Positions 7,964-19,300 of a stretch of DNA of 48,581 bases are shown here, in pieces. The stretch is from NCBI GenBank assembly GCA_028714475.1, contig JAQTNC010000009.1, positions 1 to 48,581 on the forward strand. Direction: 5' to 3'. A program made the position numbers and the translations under genes. Positions within the stretch are counted from its first letter, which is position 1. The number at the start of each line of letters is the position of its first letter. Under the pieces are notes generated by a model, which had not been told where the DNA came from, ran no database searches, and worked only from the letters and a program-made list of their open reading frames with translations. The stretch comes from Patescibacteria group bacterium. GTDB lineage: Bacteria; Patescibacteriota; Patescibacteriia; SG8-24.

Positions 7964-10432
7964 CTATTTCACCACCACATTCACCAGTCGACCCTTCACC
8001 ACGATGACCTGGGCGATTTCTTTGCCCACAAGCGCCTGTTGAACCTTCTCGAGCGCGAGGGCCTGGGCCTTCACGTCCTCTTCGCCGATTTCCGTGGGCA
8101 CAGTCAAGCGGTCGCGCACCTTGCCCCCGACCTGCACGACGATTTCCACGTTCTTCACGGCCGCGAGGGCTTCATCATAAGCCGGCCACTCGGTCAGAAA
8201 AATGCTGCGCGAATTGCCGACCGTCTGCCATAGGTCCTCCGCGAGATGCGGCGCGAATGGCGCGAGCAGGCGCAGGAACGCCTCAACGAAAACGCGATCC
8301 CCTCCCCCGAGCCTCTGCCACTCGTTCAACAGAATCATCATCGCGGCGATGGCGGTATTGAACTTGAATTCCTCGATGTCGGACGAAACCTTACGGATGG
8401 TGCGGTGCAGGTGCGACGTGAGTTCCTCGGGCGTTTCCCCGTCAAAATTGGCGTGGACGCGATCATGCACCTGCGCCCAGAGCCGGTCGAGGAACCGCCG
8501 CACGCCGATAATGCCCTTCGTGTCCCACGGCTTGGCGTCGGAAAATTCCCCCATGAACATCTCATAGAGCCGCATCGTGTCCGCGCCATGTCTTTCTACC
8601 ACGTCATCAGGATTGACGACGTTACCGAGCGACTTGGACATCTTCACGCCGTTTTCGCCCAAGATGAGCCCTTGATTGCGGAGTTTGAGGAACGGCTCGT
8701 CAAACGGTAGCATCCCGGCATCGAAAAGCGCCTTCGTGAAGAACCGCGCGTACAACAGATGAAGAACCGCGTGTTCCGCGCCGCCGACGTACAGGTCCAC
8801 CGGGCACCAGTAATTGACCGCGTGCGAATCGAACGCGCGGTCGCCCTGATGCGGCGAGGCATAACGCAGGAAGTACCAGCTCGAGTCCACGAAGGTATCC
8901 ATGGTGTCCGACTCGCGGCGCGCCGGTTCGTGACAGCGCGGGCATTCAACCTTATGGAACGACTCCGAACGCACGAGCGGCGACTCCCCGGTCGGACGGA
9001 AATCCACGTCGTCGGGCAGAAGCACCGGCAGGTCCTCTTCGGGCACCGGCACCTCGCCGCAATGCTCGCAATATATAATTGGAATAGGCGCGCCCCAGTA
9101 GCGCTGACGCGAGATGAGCCAGTCGCGCAGGTGATACTGCACCTGACGCCGACCGCGGTTTTTCGCTTCAAGCGCATCAGTGATTTTCACCATCGCGTCC
9201 TCATTCATGAGGCCGTTGAATTCGCCGGAATTCATGAGGATGCCCGATTCGGTGTAAGCCGCATCGACCGGCGCGGCCAGGGCTCCGACAGGCGGGACAA
9301 TGGCGGTCTTAATCGGGAAGCCATATTTCTTGGCAAATGCGTAGTCGCGTTCGTCGTGCGCCGGAACGCCCATGACCGCGCCTGTGCCGTAATTAGCGAG
9401 TACATAGTCCGCGATCCAAATGGGGACGTCCTCGCCCGTGAGTGGGTTCTTCACGCAGACGCCGAGCGACACGCCGGTTTTTTCCAGCTCGGTGCCGGTG
9501 CGCTCGAGCTCAGACTTGTGTCGCGCCGCCTCGACGTACGCCACAACCTCCTTACGACGGTCCGGCGTGACCAGTTCCATGACGAGCGGATGCTCCGGCG
9601 CCAGCACCACCCACTGCACGCCGAAGAGCGTGTCCGGCCGCGTGGTAAAGACGGCGATTTCAAATTCACGCGAAGACACCTCGGTCGCGAGCCCATCATC
9701 CGCCGGCGTTTCCGTATCCGTGAGCTGTTGGCCGCGAAAAGCAATCTCCGCCCCCTCGCTTCGGCCGATCCAATGCCGCTGCATCGTCTTGATTTTCTCT
9801 GGCCAATCGAGGCCGTCGAGATCCGCGAGCAGCCGATCGGCAAACTGCGTCACGCCGAAGAACCACTGTTTCAGCTCCTTCTGACGCACCATGTTCTTGC
9901 ACCGCTCGCATTTGCCGTCCTCGACCTGCTCGTTAGCGAGCACCGTCTGGCAGGAATCGCACCAGTTCACCGGCGCGGTCCGCCGGAACGCCAGGCCGCG
10001 CTTATAAAGGAATAGGAACAGCCACTGCGTCCAGCGGTAATAGGCCGGGTCGCAGGTGATGACCTCGCGGCTCCAGTCGTAGCAGAAGCCGAACGAGCGC
10101 ATCTGCCGCCGGAAATTCTCGATGTTGTGATAGGTCGTCTCGCGCGGATGAATCCCCTTCTTGATGGCATAGTTCTCCGCCGGCAGGCCGAAGGCGTCGA
10201 AGCCGACCGGGCGCATGACATTGAATCCCTCCATCCGCCGCTTGTGCGCCAGGATGTCGGTCGCGGTGTACGACTCCGGATGCCCGACGTGCAGGCCGTC
10301 GCCCGACGGGTACGGGAACATGTCGAGCGCGTAAAACTTCTTGCGCGTCGGATCCATCTCGGCGCGAAAAAGCCCAGCCTCTTCCCAGGCCTTCTGCCAT
10401 TTCTGTTCGATGTTCTTGTGGTCGTAGGGCAT
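7964..10432 (-). CDS. leuS: leucyl-tRNA synthetase
   Basis: MFPYPSGDGLHVGHPESYTATDI (HIGH region), KMSKSLGNVVNPDDV (KMSKS), CP1 editing domain. Confidence 0.97.
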   Translation of the reverse strand: MPYDHKNIEQKWQKAWEEAGLFRAEMDPTRKKFYALDMFPYPSGDGLHVGHPESYTATDILAHKRRMEGFNVMRPVGFDAFGLPAENYAIKKGIHPRETTYHNIENFRRQMRSFGFCYDWSREVITCDPAYYRWTQWLFLFLYKRGLAFRRTAPVNWCDSCQTVLANEQVEDGKCERCKNMVRQKELKQWFFGVTQFADRLLADLDGLDWPEKIKTMQRHWIGRSEGAEIAFRGQQLTDTETPADDGLATEVSSREFEIAVFTTRPDTLFGVQWVVLAPEHPLVMELVTPDRRKEVVAYVEAARHKSELERTGTELEKTGVSLGVCVKNPLTGEDVPIWIADYVLANYGTGAVMGVPAHDERDYAFAKKYGFPIKTAIVPPVGALAAPVDAAYTESGILMNSGEFNGLMNEDAMVKITDALEAKNRGRRQVQYHLRDWLISRQRYWGAPIPIIYCEHCGEVPVPEEDLPVLLPDDVDFRPTGESPLVRSESFHKVECPRCHEPARRESDTMDTFVDSSWYFLRYASPHQGDRAFDSHAVNYWCPVDLYVGGAEHAVLHLLYARFFTKALFDAGMLPFDEPFLKLRNQGLILGENGVKMSKSLGNVVNPDDVVERHGADTMRLYEMFMGEFSDAKPWDTKGIIGVRRFLDRLWAQVHDRVHANFDGETPEELTSHLHRTIRKVSSDIEEFKFNTAIAAMMILLNEWQRLGGGDRVFVEAFLRLLAPFAPHLAEDLWQTVGNSRSIFLTEWPAYDEALAAVKNVEIVVQVGGKVRDRLTVPTEIGEEDVKAQALALEKVQQALVGKEIAQVIVVKGRLVNVVVK

Positions 10433-10440
10433 AGCCGTGG

Positions 10441-10881
10441 TTAGTGGTTCGTGATTGGTGGTTCGTGACCGTTGTCTGGGTAACGATTGATCGGCTGGCC
10501 GTGCACCAAATAGTGGATGAGGGAAATGAATTCGGCAATCGCGCCGAAAATCAGGCCAAGCGCGGGATAAAACGCCAAGGTCACGACGGCGACGAAAAAT
10601 TGGCGCTCAAACGGCTCATACCACAGGAGCTGCCAGGCAGAGATGGCGCCGATGACGGCGCCGCCAACCAAACCGGCTAGCAGCAACCGGAAACGGCGGG
10701 CCATAAATGTCCAGGCCAAGCTGCCCACGACAACGGAGCCGATCACGCCGGACGTAAGCAGCCAGACGTTGCCGCCGCGCAGGAAATACCCGACGATGAC
10801 GGTAATCAGGCCGGTTGCCTCAACGAACGCCCCGACCTGCCACGGCCTGATGCGGAAGGTTTTTGCCGGTTGTTCAGTCAT
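10441..10881 (-). CDS. small multi-TM membrane protein
   Basis: 146-aa ORF with several TM segments, immediately upstream of leuS; C-terminus encoded by a short direct repeat. Confidence 0.7.
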   Translation of the reverse strand: MTEQPAKTFRIRPWQVGAFVEATGLITVIVGYFLRGGNVWLLTSGVIGSVVVGSLAWTFMARRFRLLLAGLVGGAVIGAISAWQLLWYEPFERQFFVAVVTLAFYPALGLIFGAIAEFISLIHYLVHGQPINRYPDNGHEPPITNH

Positions 10882-10957
10882 GCGGAAATTATAGCTGGAT
10901 AAGCGCCGGAAGCCAACGGCGGACCGACAGAAACGAACCCGCCCAAGCCAAACTCAC

Positions 10958-11081
10958 GGCAGCCGTTAGACGGGATGCGATGTGCTCGGCTGGAGCGAGC
11001 GGAGCCGTGAGGCGCACTAATTGGTGCGCCGGAACGGTCCGCGAGTGAAGCCGAGTGCAGCGCGCCCGTCCAACGGCTGCC
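10958..11081. repeat. about 124-nt long imperfect palindrome (giant hairpin)
   Basis: GGCAGCCGTTaGACGGG / CCCGTCcAACGGCTGCC outer arms, further paired inner segments, apical GGCGCAC-taattg-GTGCGCC. Confidence 0.8.
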
Positions 11082-11155
11082 CGCAAACATAAGCCCGCGC
11101 TGACGAGAACCGTCAAGGCGCGGGCGGTGCCAGAGAGCCTGGCGCGGGTAAAACC

Positions 11156-12415
11156 CTACTTCTTCATCTGGCCGTAGGCGCTGATCATCTCGACGACGAC
11201 CGGCACCATAGCGGTGATTTCGTCGGCCACCACGAACTCGGTGAGCTGGTGGCAGTTGCGTTCGCCGATGCCGAGGTTCGGCGCGGACAGGTCGGGATAC
11301 CGAACATTCATCATGGCCCCGTCCGTGCCGCCGCGACAGCGCTGCTTCTTCACGGTGAGACCGTGCTGTTGCAGAGCGGCTTCGGCCAGCGCGACGTGTT
11401 CGGGGTGTCGCGCTATCGCCTCCTCGGTGGAGACGTATCGGATATCCATCTCGCTGACTTCGGCCTTGACGCCCAATCGCGTGGCTTGTTCGGCTGCCAA
11501 CTCTGTGATGGTTTGGTACAGCAGCCCCATCAGCTCATCGCGGTCGAACGAGCGCGGCAGGAGCTCGACAACGCAGCGGCTGGCACTTCCGTCCCTGATT
11601 CTCGCCGCATAGACAAACGAGTCGTTGCCGCTGCTATCCCAAGGTTGCAAGACCGAACGTGACAAACTGTCGACGAAGCCACACGCGGCGTAAAGCGCCG
11701 ACTTAATCTTGGTGCCGCACTCGCCCGGATGCGCGTCGTTACCCGTGAAAGTCACGGAACACTTGACGCCGTAGAAGCAGCCGATGTCAATCTCGCCGGC
11801 CGGTCCACCGTCGAGCGTCCAGAAGACGTCCCAGGTCGCGACCTTTTCCGGCGGCAGATGATCGAGGCCCAACTCCCCTATCTCCTCATCCGTACAGAGG
11901 ATAAGAGTGATCGGGCCATGCGGCACGCGGCCTCTCACCACCCACTCAATGGCCGACATGAGCACGGCGATGCCGGCTTTGTCATCCACGCCGAGTAGGG
12001 TGTCGCCGCTCGAGGTGATGATGGTCTTGCCTTCGAGACCCTTGAGCTCCTCGGCCGGGATGATCGTGCCGCCTTTCGGCAGGACGATATTGCCGCCGAC
12101 ATACTGATGTATGAGCGGCTCGGCCAAGCCCGGTTGGTCAGGGCTCGTGTCCACGTGAACGGCAAAGACCACGTGTGGTGCACCCACGCATCCGTTCGTC
12201 GCCGCTAATTCCACCATGAGCGAGCCGTTGCCGAGCGTGGTGAGCCGTGCGGTATCGCCGAGTGTATCCTCCAACTCCGACCGCAACAGATCTACTAGGA
12301 CGGTTTGCCCCGGACTGCTGGGGTGCTTCATGCTGACGGGGTCGGCGTCTGGCGCTGGCTCCACGGCGCGGGTGTCAATCCGAACGAATTGAAGGAACAT
12401 GTCGATTGCGTCCAT
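11156..12415 (-). CDS. pepT: peptidase T-like M20 metallopeptidase
   Basis: HVDTSPD, LLGVDDKAG, LCTDEEIG, GNDAHPG motifs; ATG at 12415 with AAAGGAGAG upstream. Confidence 0.92.
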   Translation of the reverse strand: MDAIDMFLQFVRIDTRAVEPAPDADPVSMKHPSSPGQTVLVDLLRSELEDTLGDTARLTTLGNGSLMVELAATNGCVGAPHVVFAVHVDTSPDQPGLAEPLIHQYVGGNIVLPKGGTIIPAEELKGLEGKTIITSSGDTLLGVDDKAGIAVLMSAIEWVVRGRVPHGPITLILCTDEEIGELGLDHLPPEKVATWDVFWTLDGGPAGEIDIGCFYGVKCSVTFTGNDAHPGECGTKIKSALYAACGFVDSLSRSVLQPWDSSGNDSFVYAARIRDGSASRCVVELLPRSFDRDELMGLLYQTITELAAEQATRLGVKAEVSEMDIRYVSTEEAIARHPEHVALAEAALQQHGLTVKKQRCRGGTDGAMMNVRYPDLSAPNLGIGERNCHQLTEFVVADEITAMVPVVVEMISAYGQMKK

Positions 12416-12623
12416 GATCTCTCCTTTTCGGCGCGATGCGCCTCTTTGGACTGCCCCAAGAAAACCACGCCTGGATTCTATTGTCAACCATCCTGATAGC
12501 CAAAAACTTGGTGCCGCAATCTAAGGTGAGGCCCGTATGGACCGACCGCGCGCCCAGAACCTAGCCGCAAATCCGGCAATCGGATATCATGGTCTTCAGT
12601 GCCCTCAACCCAGGAGGCCGACC

Positions 12624-13013
12624 GTGTTCAATTGTTGCCGTGATGGAGCTGTATGTGACTGCGATTGTCACGAGCATCCGGATACAGTGAAGCACTGCTT
12701 CCCGTGTTGTGCGACGTGTCCACTATGTAGTCAGCACATCCACTACTACGCGTACGACGGGCACCTGGCCAGTTGCGCCGAATCGGCCCGCCAGACTCTG
12801 CAAAGGGTCATCACTGAAAAAGACAAGCCCGACGTGGTGGAACAGTTGCTCGAAGAGCCGGCCAAGCGCGAGAACCTCGCCATCATGCTCGGACGCCATG
12901 CCGGTGCCATCAGGAAGCTCATCGAATACCTGTCGGAAGACCCGGCCGTGCGCCAAAAGCTCATGGAACCGCTGGCACCGTACCTTATCAAGGAAGAAGA
13001 GCCGCTCGAGTGA
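12624..13013 (+). CDS. Cys-rich small protein of unknown family
   Basis: AGGAGG then GTG at 12624; VFNCCRDGAVCDCDCHEHPDTVKHCFPCCATCPLCSQHIHYY; terminator downstream. Confidence 0.7.
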   Translation: MFNCCRDGAVCDCDCHEHPDTVKHCFPCCATCPLCSQHIHYYAYDGHLASCAESARQTLQRVITEKDKPDVVEQLLEEPAKRENLAIMLGRHAGAIRKLIEYLSEDPAVRQKLMEPLAPYLIKEEEPLE

Positions 13014-13023
13014 GCCCCCTCCC

Positions 13024-13052
13024 CCGTCGCGTCTTGCGGCGGGTTTGTTGTT
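13024..13052 (+). terminator. intrinsic terminator
   Basis: cccgtcgc-gtct-tgcggcgggtttgttgttt. Confidence 0.75.
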
Positions 13053-13071
13053 TCGAGAGAAAAACACCGCG

Positions 13072-13305
13072 GAATGAAGACTCCCCGGCCTCACGGCCGG
13101 GGTATCTAACACCCCATCCTGTTTCATTCACCGTAGCCCACTGCCCCCTGTTTCGCTCGCGAAGAGTTTGAAACGCTCGCGAAACCCCGGGCGGCCCATG
13201 CCGCCCGTGCGAAGCTGCGCCCGCTCGCTTCGCACCCCTCCGGGCTTCGGGGGATTCACGCGTCAGGAACCCCGGGCTGACGCCCGGGGTATTCGGCGGA
13301 GGTGA
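13072..13305. repeat. dispersed hairpin-rich element, copy 2, inside the loop of a terminator
   Basis: shared ends with 2688-2868; flanked by acaccgcgg ... ccgcggtgt inverted repeats. Confidence 0.9.
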
Positions 13306-13330
13306 ATAATCCGCGGTGTCATTTTTTTCT

Positions 13331-16300
13331 TCAAGGCGTTGTCGTCTCCTGAGGGGCGGGGGTCTCTTCCGGGGCCGGCGCTTCGGGGGCGGGCGGCAGT
13401 TCCGACGGCGGGGGCGTTGAGCCGAGGTCGGCCGGAGCATCGCCTGGTGGCGGAACGATTTCTGTCGGCGTCTCGGCCGCTGGCGCCGCCTCAACCTCCG
13501 GCGGCGTCGTCTCGTCAACCACCTGAATCACCCAGTAGTCGAAGACCGTATCCTCCGGCACCGGCTGTTCCGTCTTGACGATGAACATCCCGTCGTCGAT
13601 GAGCTCGATCCACCACTCGCTCTTGGGGCTCCGACGGAAGGTGACGAAGACCTTGGAGTTCTTTTTCACCGAGGTATTTTGTACCGTCACGTCGGAATTG
13701 CCGGCCGGGATGAACGCCGACCCGATGGTTTTGCTCGTGTCGGTAACCTTGACGCCCGCCTGCTCGGTCACCATCTCCTTGACGGTCAGCTTGCCGTTGC
13801 CGTCAATGGACCAGAGGCCGTCGATACCTTCAAGCGCGCCGATGCCGATGATGGGCTGACCGTTCATGTTGGGCAGGCTGGTCGCGCCGGCGAGCGAACC
13901 GGTCGAGGCGCTGTTCGCGGCCTGTTCTACGGCCCGGCCGTCATACCAGCCGATCTTCAGGAAGACGGTTATCGTGCCGACGCCGATTGCATCCGCTTCG
14001 CCGTGGCCGGTGGCGGGATCGAAGGGCTCGAGCGCGATGCCGACGACATAGGAGTTCGGGTCGGCCTTCTTGCCGACGCCAGGAACGTTGGCGATGGCGA
14101 CGGCGTCGCCGATGGCGATGGGCCCGTTCTCGAGATTTACCTTCACGGTAACGCGGCCGGCAACCGTCACGGGATAGGTGTCGATCTCGTCGGGTCCGGC
14201 AAGATAACCAGGACGTTCGGCAACGACGCCAGCGACCAAGTATCCGTTCGTAACCTTCGTGCTGTCCGAACGCTTGACGTTGCCCGGGTTGGCCACATCA
14301 ACCATCACGATGTCGCCTGCGGTCAGGTAGTCGCCGGACGGCATGGCTTCCGCGAACCCGGTCGAAGGTGCGCTGAAGCCGGAAGCGCTCGTCGTGAGGC
14401 GCTCGGAGACGGCATCGTAGCCGAGCGAGGCGCCCGCCGAACCGCCTAATTTCAGATGACCCTTGATGGCCGCGTCGCCGTTGCTGCCGAAGAAGGCGAT
14501 TTCCTGGCCCTCGTCGTTGGTTATCGACAAGCGTTGGTCCGTCGCGTCAGTCACAATGTTGGAAAGCGAGATGCGGCGCGTGGTTAGCTGATTGGTGACG
14601 GAATCCCAAGAGGCTCCAGCGAATGCCAAGGTCTTGGAGTTGGCAGTCTGGGCATCCACCGTCGGCGTTCCATTCGTCTTAATTTCGTAGGCCGAACTGC
14701 CGTTGCCATCAAGCTGGAGTGCGCGGTCGTGCACATCCTTGATGGCGCCGAAGAGAATGGCCGTCAGATTGCCGTACTCGATGCCTTGGATGGAGCCGTC
14801 GACATTGTGAGTCACGACCTGCGGGTACAGCTCGGCCACATCTTCGGCGATGAAGCCGATGGTCGGGCCGGCGGAGCCGGGCGCTTTCCAGGTGTAGCTG
14901 ACCGGCTGGAGCCGATAAAATTTGCTTTCATCGAAGGGCAACGCCGCGATATTGTCCTTGTATCGCCGCGAGGATGAACAGGTCTGGATCGTGCCGACGT
15001 CATTGCCGGATCCGCTCGTGCACAGCGACACGCCCGCACCGACGGAGGGGACGTAAATTGCGGTGTTGCCGGCGGCGACGTACAGGCCGTAGTTGGTGTC
15101 AGCGCCGCTCGCGTCAGCATAGATGCCGTAGTTGGTCGTGGCATTGACGTCGCCGTCGTAAACACCGGTCGACTGCACCCGCAGGCCGTACTTGTTGGCT
15201 GCGGTCGTGGAATTGGTCGTGGCGTTCGAGATGTCCAGACCGTAGTTGTCGGCGAAGGCATCGTTCGTCAGCTCGACGTAGCCGCCGTACCGGTTGCCGG
15301 GGTTCGACGAGGTGTTGGGCGAGGTGTTGGTGACGTAGAGGCCGTAGTCCTTGCCGCTGTACCAGTTGCCGGTCGCCGACACGTACGCGCCGTACTTCGT
15401 CGGGGAATCGACGGTGCCGGTGAACGTGGCGGTGTTGTCGAGCTTGGCGCCATACAGGTTGGCGTTGTTGCCGGTCGACCAGGCGCCGCTCAAAAGCCCG
15501 CTCACGCCGTACTGGTTCGAGGCCGGGCTCCCGGTCGCCACGTTGATCTGGCCGTAGATGGCGTAGTTCGAGCTGCCGCCGGCCGCCGAGCCGTAGAGGC
15601 CCATGGCCATCGCGCCACTGCCGGTGGTGTTGTCGGACGCGGTGAAGTAGCCGCCGTAGACCGTGGTCGTCGAGCCGACGCTGTTGGTGCCGGTGTCCGA
15701 CGCGGCGACATTCAGGCCGTAAATGGTGTCGCTGCCGGCACCGACACCCATGTTCCCGGAATGGGTGACGCTGATCTTCTGGCCGTAACGCGTCAGGGCG
15801 GACGTGCCGCTGTCGGTCATGTCGAGGTTGACGCCGACCGCGTTTCCGGCCATCGCGCCGCTGTAGGTCGCGTTAATCAGGCTGCCGGTGGTGATGGCGG
15901 AAGTGGAAGAGATGCTCAAGGCCGAGCCGGTGGTGAGAGAGTTGGCGGTCAGGGCGTAGCCGGCGGAGCCGGCCGCGCCAGTCACCTGGGCGACAGCACC
16001 CGTCGAGCCATTCACCGTGAAGTTTTCGTTACCGGCGCCGTCGCCAACCGCGAGGGAAGCGGACGGGCCCGTGTCGCCAATGCCGACGTAGCCGCGGTCG
16101 CTGATCACGAACTTCGTGGCGCCCGAGGCGTCGTCGGCGCGGAAGAGGCTGCTCTTGAGGTTGATGGTCTGCGAGGTGCCGTTGCCGAGCGGCGCGTCGA
16201 CGGTGAGGTTGTTGTCGTCGGCGATGGCCGTGACCGTGGCGTAGGTCGAGGCCGCGGAGGAGAGCGAGATGCGGTCGCCGATGCCGACGTTGTGGGTGAA

Positions 16301-19300
16301 CCACGCGCCGTTGCCGTTGTTGGCGGTGATGGTGGTCGTGTTGTTGGCGACCGTCGTGTCCGCGAAGGACTGGAGGGAGTCGGTGAGGGGCGAGACGTCC
16401 GCGAGGCCCTTGACGGTCAGGCGGGAGAGCCTCGACGCGCCGGTGCCGACGCCGACGTTGCCGAGGTTGGTGACGCGCAGGCGCTCGGTGGCCGTGGTGA
16501 AGGGGTCGCCGCTGTACCTCGTGCCGAAGACGAGGTCGCCGCTGTTGCTGCTCCGGTGGAAGGTCTCCTGGTAGCCGATGTAGGCCTGCGAAGTGGTCGC
16601 GGACGAGAGGTAGCTATGGCTCCCGAAGCCGATGAGGGTGTACATGTTGATGACGCTCTCGGCGCCGCCGAGGTGGATGTACTCGTCGGTCAGCTGGATG
16701 GTCGTCGATGCCGACGCGCGCGCTATCTGCAGCCTGGCGACCGGGGTCTTGGGGGTCTGGGCCGTGTAGTACCCGGTGCCGATGCCGACGTTGCCGGCGG
16801 TGCTGTCGGTGACGATGGCGAAGTTGTTGCCGTTCATGGTGCCCGGTCCGGTGATCTTGAGGCCAATGAGCGTGCCCGAGTTGACGTTGCCTTCCGTGAC
16901 GTTCAGGCCGACGGCGGTCAGCGTGCCGGCCGTCTGGGTGAGCGCCGGCGTGTTGACATTCAGGCCGGTCCAGTTGAGGGTGCCGCTCGTGGTCGCGACG
17001 TTCCCGGCCGCCGACAGGTTGAATGCGTTCATGTAGAAGGTGTTGCCCGCGCCCTGCGAGTACGCGCCGGTCGCCGTCTGGAAGCCGTTCCAGGTGCAGT
17101 ACGGGTTGCCCGTGCAGCCGGTGAGCGTCGGGGCGGCCACGCTCACGCCGGTGACGGTCTTGTTGGCGAGGCCGGTCGTGTTCATGGACGAACTAACGAG
17201 GAGGCCGTTGGTGGTCGCGGCGCCGCCGGTGGCGGTCGAGTTGTCGACGAGGCCGATTGAGACGAGACTGCCGGTCTCCGCGAGGCCCGTATGAACGTAG
17301 GTGGCGCTGTCGATGGCGAGGAGGCTCCCCGTAGTCATGGCCGAGCCGCCGCCCAAGGTGAGGCCGGTCTGGCTCGTGAGCGTGCCCCAGTTCCAGGTCT
17401 GAGCGAAGTTGGCGTTGGCGATGGTGTTCGTCGCGGTCGCGGCCAGGAGCTGATCGAGGCGGGTGGAGGACGCGGGCGCGGCCCAAGAAAGGGTGCCGTT
17501 GCCGGCCGCGTCAGTAAGCACCGTGCCAGCCGCACCGAAGGCTGCCGGGAACGTGTACACAAGGCTCGTAGCCTGCGCCTGCGCCTTGAACGCAGTGTAG
17601 TCGGAGCCGGAGCCGGAGGGCTCGAGGAAACGCAGTTCGGTTGCGGCCGCGTTGCCGCCGAGGGCAACTGTCGCGTTCCTGACAGTCGCGGTGCCGCTCG
17701 TCGCGCCTATCACGAGCGAAGTAGCCGCGCCAGCTAAGTTGACCGTGGTAGCGTTGGCGTTCACCAGGTTGAATGTCCCGGCCGTGGTAGCGATGGTCCC
17801 GCCGTTCGCGTTGATGGTGCCGCTGTTCGTGATGTCGGTTACACCGACAAGGTTGTTGGCTTGGAGATCAAGGCTGGTCGTGGAAAGGATCGCCTCAAGC
17901 GTCTCCGAGCCAGCATCGCCAATGTAGATGCGGAAGTCGCTCGCGGCCGCGCCGGTGACCGGCTGTTTGAAGATGACGTTTCGATCAACGCTCTGGGCGC
18001 CGTCCCAATACGCACCGCGCATGATGAACTGTGGCGAATCCTTGAGCGTTGAGCCAGCGGTCGCTGCGGCCGAGGCAATGTGTGTCTCGCCGGAGTTGAA
18101 GACCGCGAAGCGATTCCGTGAGTAGTCGTTCTCGACGAGGCGAATCTGCTCCCAGCCGTCGGGCGCGGTGGTGAACTTCTGGATGGTCAGCGCGCGGGCC
18201 GGCGCCTGCTGGGCGAGGTACATGCCGTAGTTCGGGATGGTGACCTGCTCCCAAAGCGCCGTGAAAAGGGTGCTGTTGCCGAGGCCGGCCGCCTGCACCG
18301 TGGAAATGATGCCCTTAGTGCCATCCGTGAACGTCGCCGCTTCCATGGCCACGGAGGAGGTACCGTAGAGAGCGGCATAGATCGCGTCGCCGTGGCCCTG
18401 ATGGATGACCTTGAACACGCCGTTCTCGGTGTCTTCCTGGTTGCTGGTAATCTCGCCGTAGATGCCGCCAAGCATGTTCGCGGCACCGGTCGGGTCGACA
18501 CGCATGTACATGGCAGCGCTTTCATTGGAGCCCCCGACGGCTATCGGATAGATGCGCGAGTTGTAGCGCACCGTGAGCGGACTCGGTTCCAGGTTGCTGA
18601 TGGTGTAGTTGCCGACCTCGAGGAGATCCACGCCGCTGTCTTTGATGTGCAGACGACCGGAAGGCGTCGTTGCGCCGATGCCGAGCCTGTTGTTCGTGTC
18701 GTCCCAGAAAAAGTTGGCGTTGTCCTCACTGTAGGTGCCGGAAGCGCCAGCGAAGACGACCGAGCCCTGGGTGAAGGCGGTCGCGGTGCCCGTGCCGCCG
18801 CTGCCGACAGGCAGGGTGCCGGTGAACGTAACGTTGCCGGCGGAGGAGAGCGCAATGTTGCCCGAAGCGGAGACGGCGAAGGTGCCGCCCGCGTCGGGGA
18901 GGGTCCAAGTGTGGGGAGCGGTCAGGTCGGCGTTGGTGATGGTGCCGGTGAAGCGACCCACGCCGCCAGCCGTGACCGAGACGGAGATGAGGTCGTCGGT
19001 CACGGTCGAAGTGTCAACCGTGAGGCCGCGCACAATGGCGCCGCCGGTCAGCGTCACGGCGGTCGCGGTCGTGGATCCACGGCCGGTGACGAGGGCGAGG
19101 GTGTCGGATTCGGTGATGGTGCCGGTGAACGTGCCCGAGCAGGTGAGGTTACCCGTCGCGCCGTCCACGGTACAACCGTTGCCGCCGGAACCGCCAGCGA
19201 GGTTCAGCGTCGAGACGGAAGTGCCGACGTTGAATATCGCCGCCGAACTGTCGAGGTCGCCGCCATTCACGTTGAGGTCACCCAAGGTCGAAATATTCCC

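Noticed and set aside
8759-10015. Long plus-strand ORF opposite leuS
   Set aside because: Shadow ORF on the antisense strand of a clear leuS; Arg/His-rich composition typical of GC-rich antisense frames.
10958-11081. Possible integron attC site (GTTAGAC ... GTCCAAC)
   Set aside because: The core motifs occur in the order GTTRRRY ... RYYYAAC, opposite to canonical attC (RYYYAAC ... GTTRRRY), and there is no integrase gene in the window.
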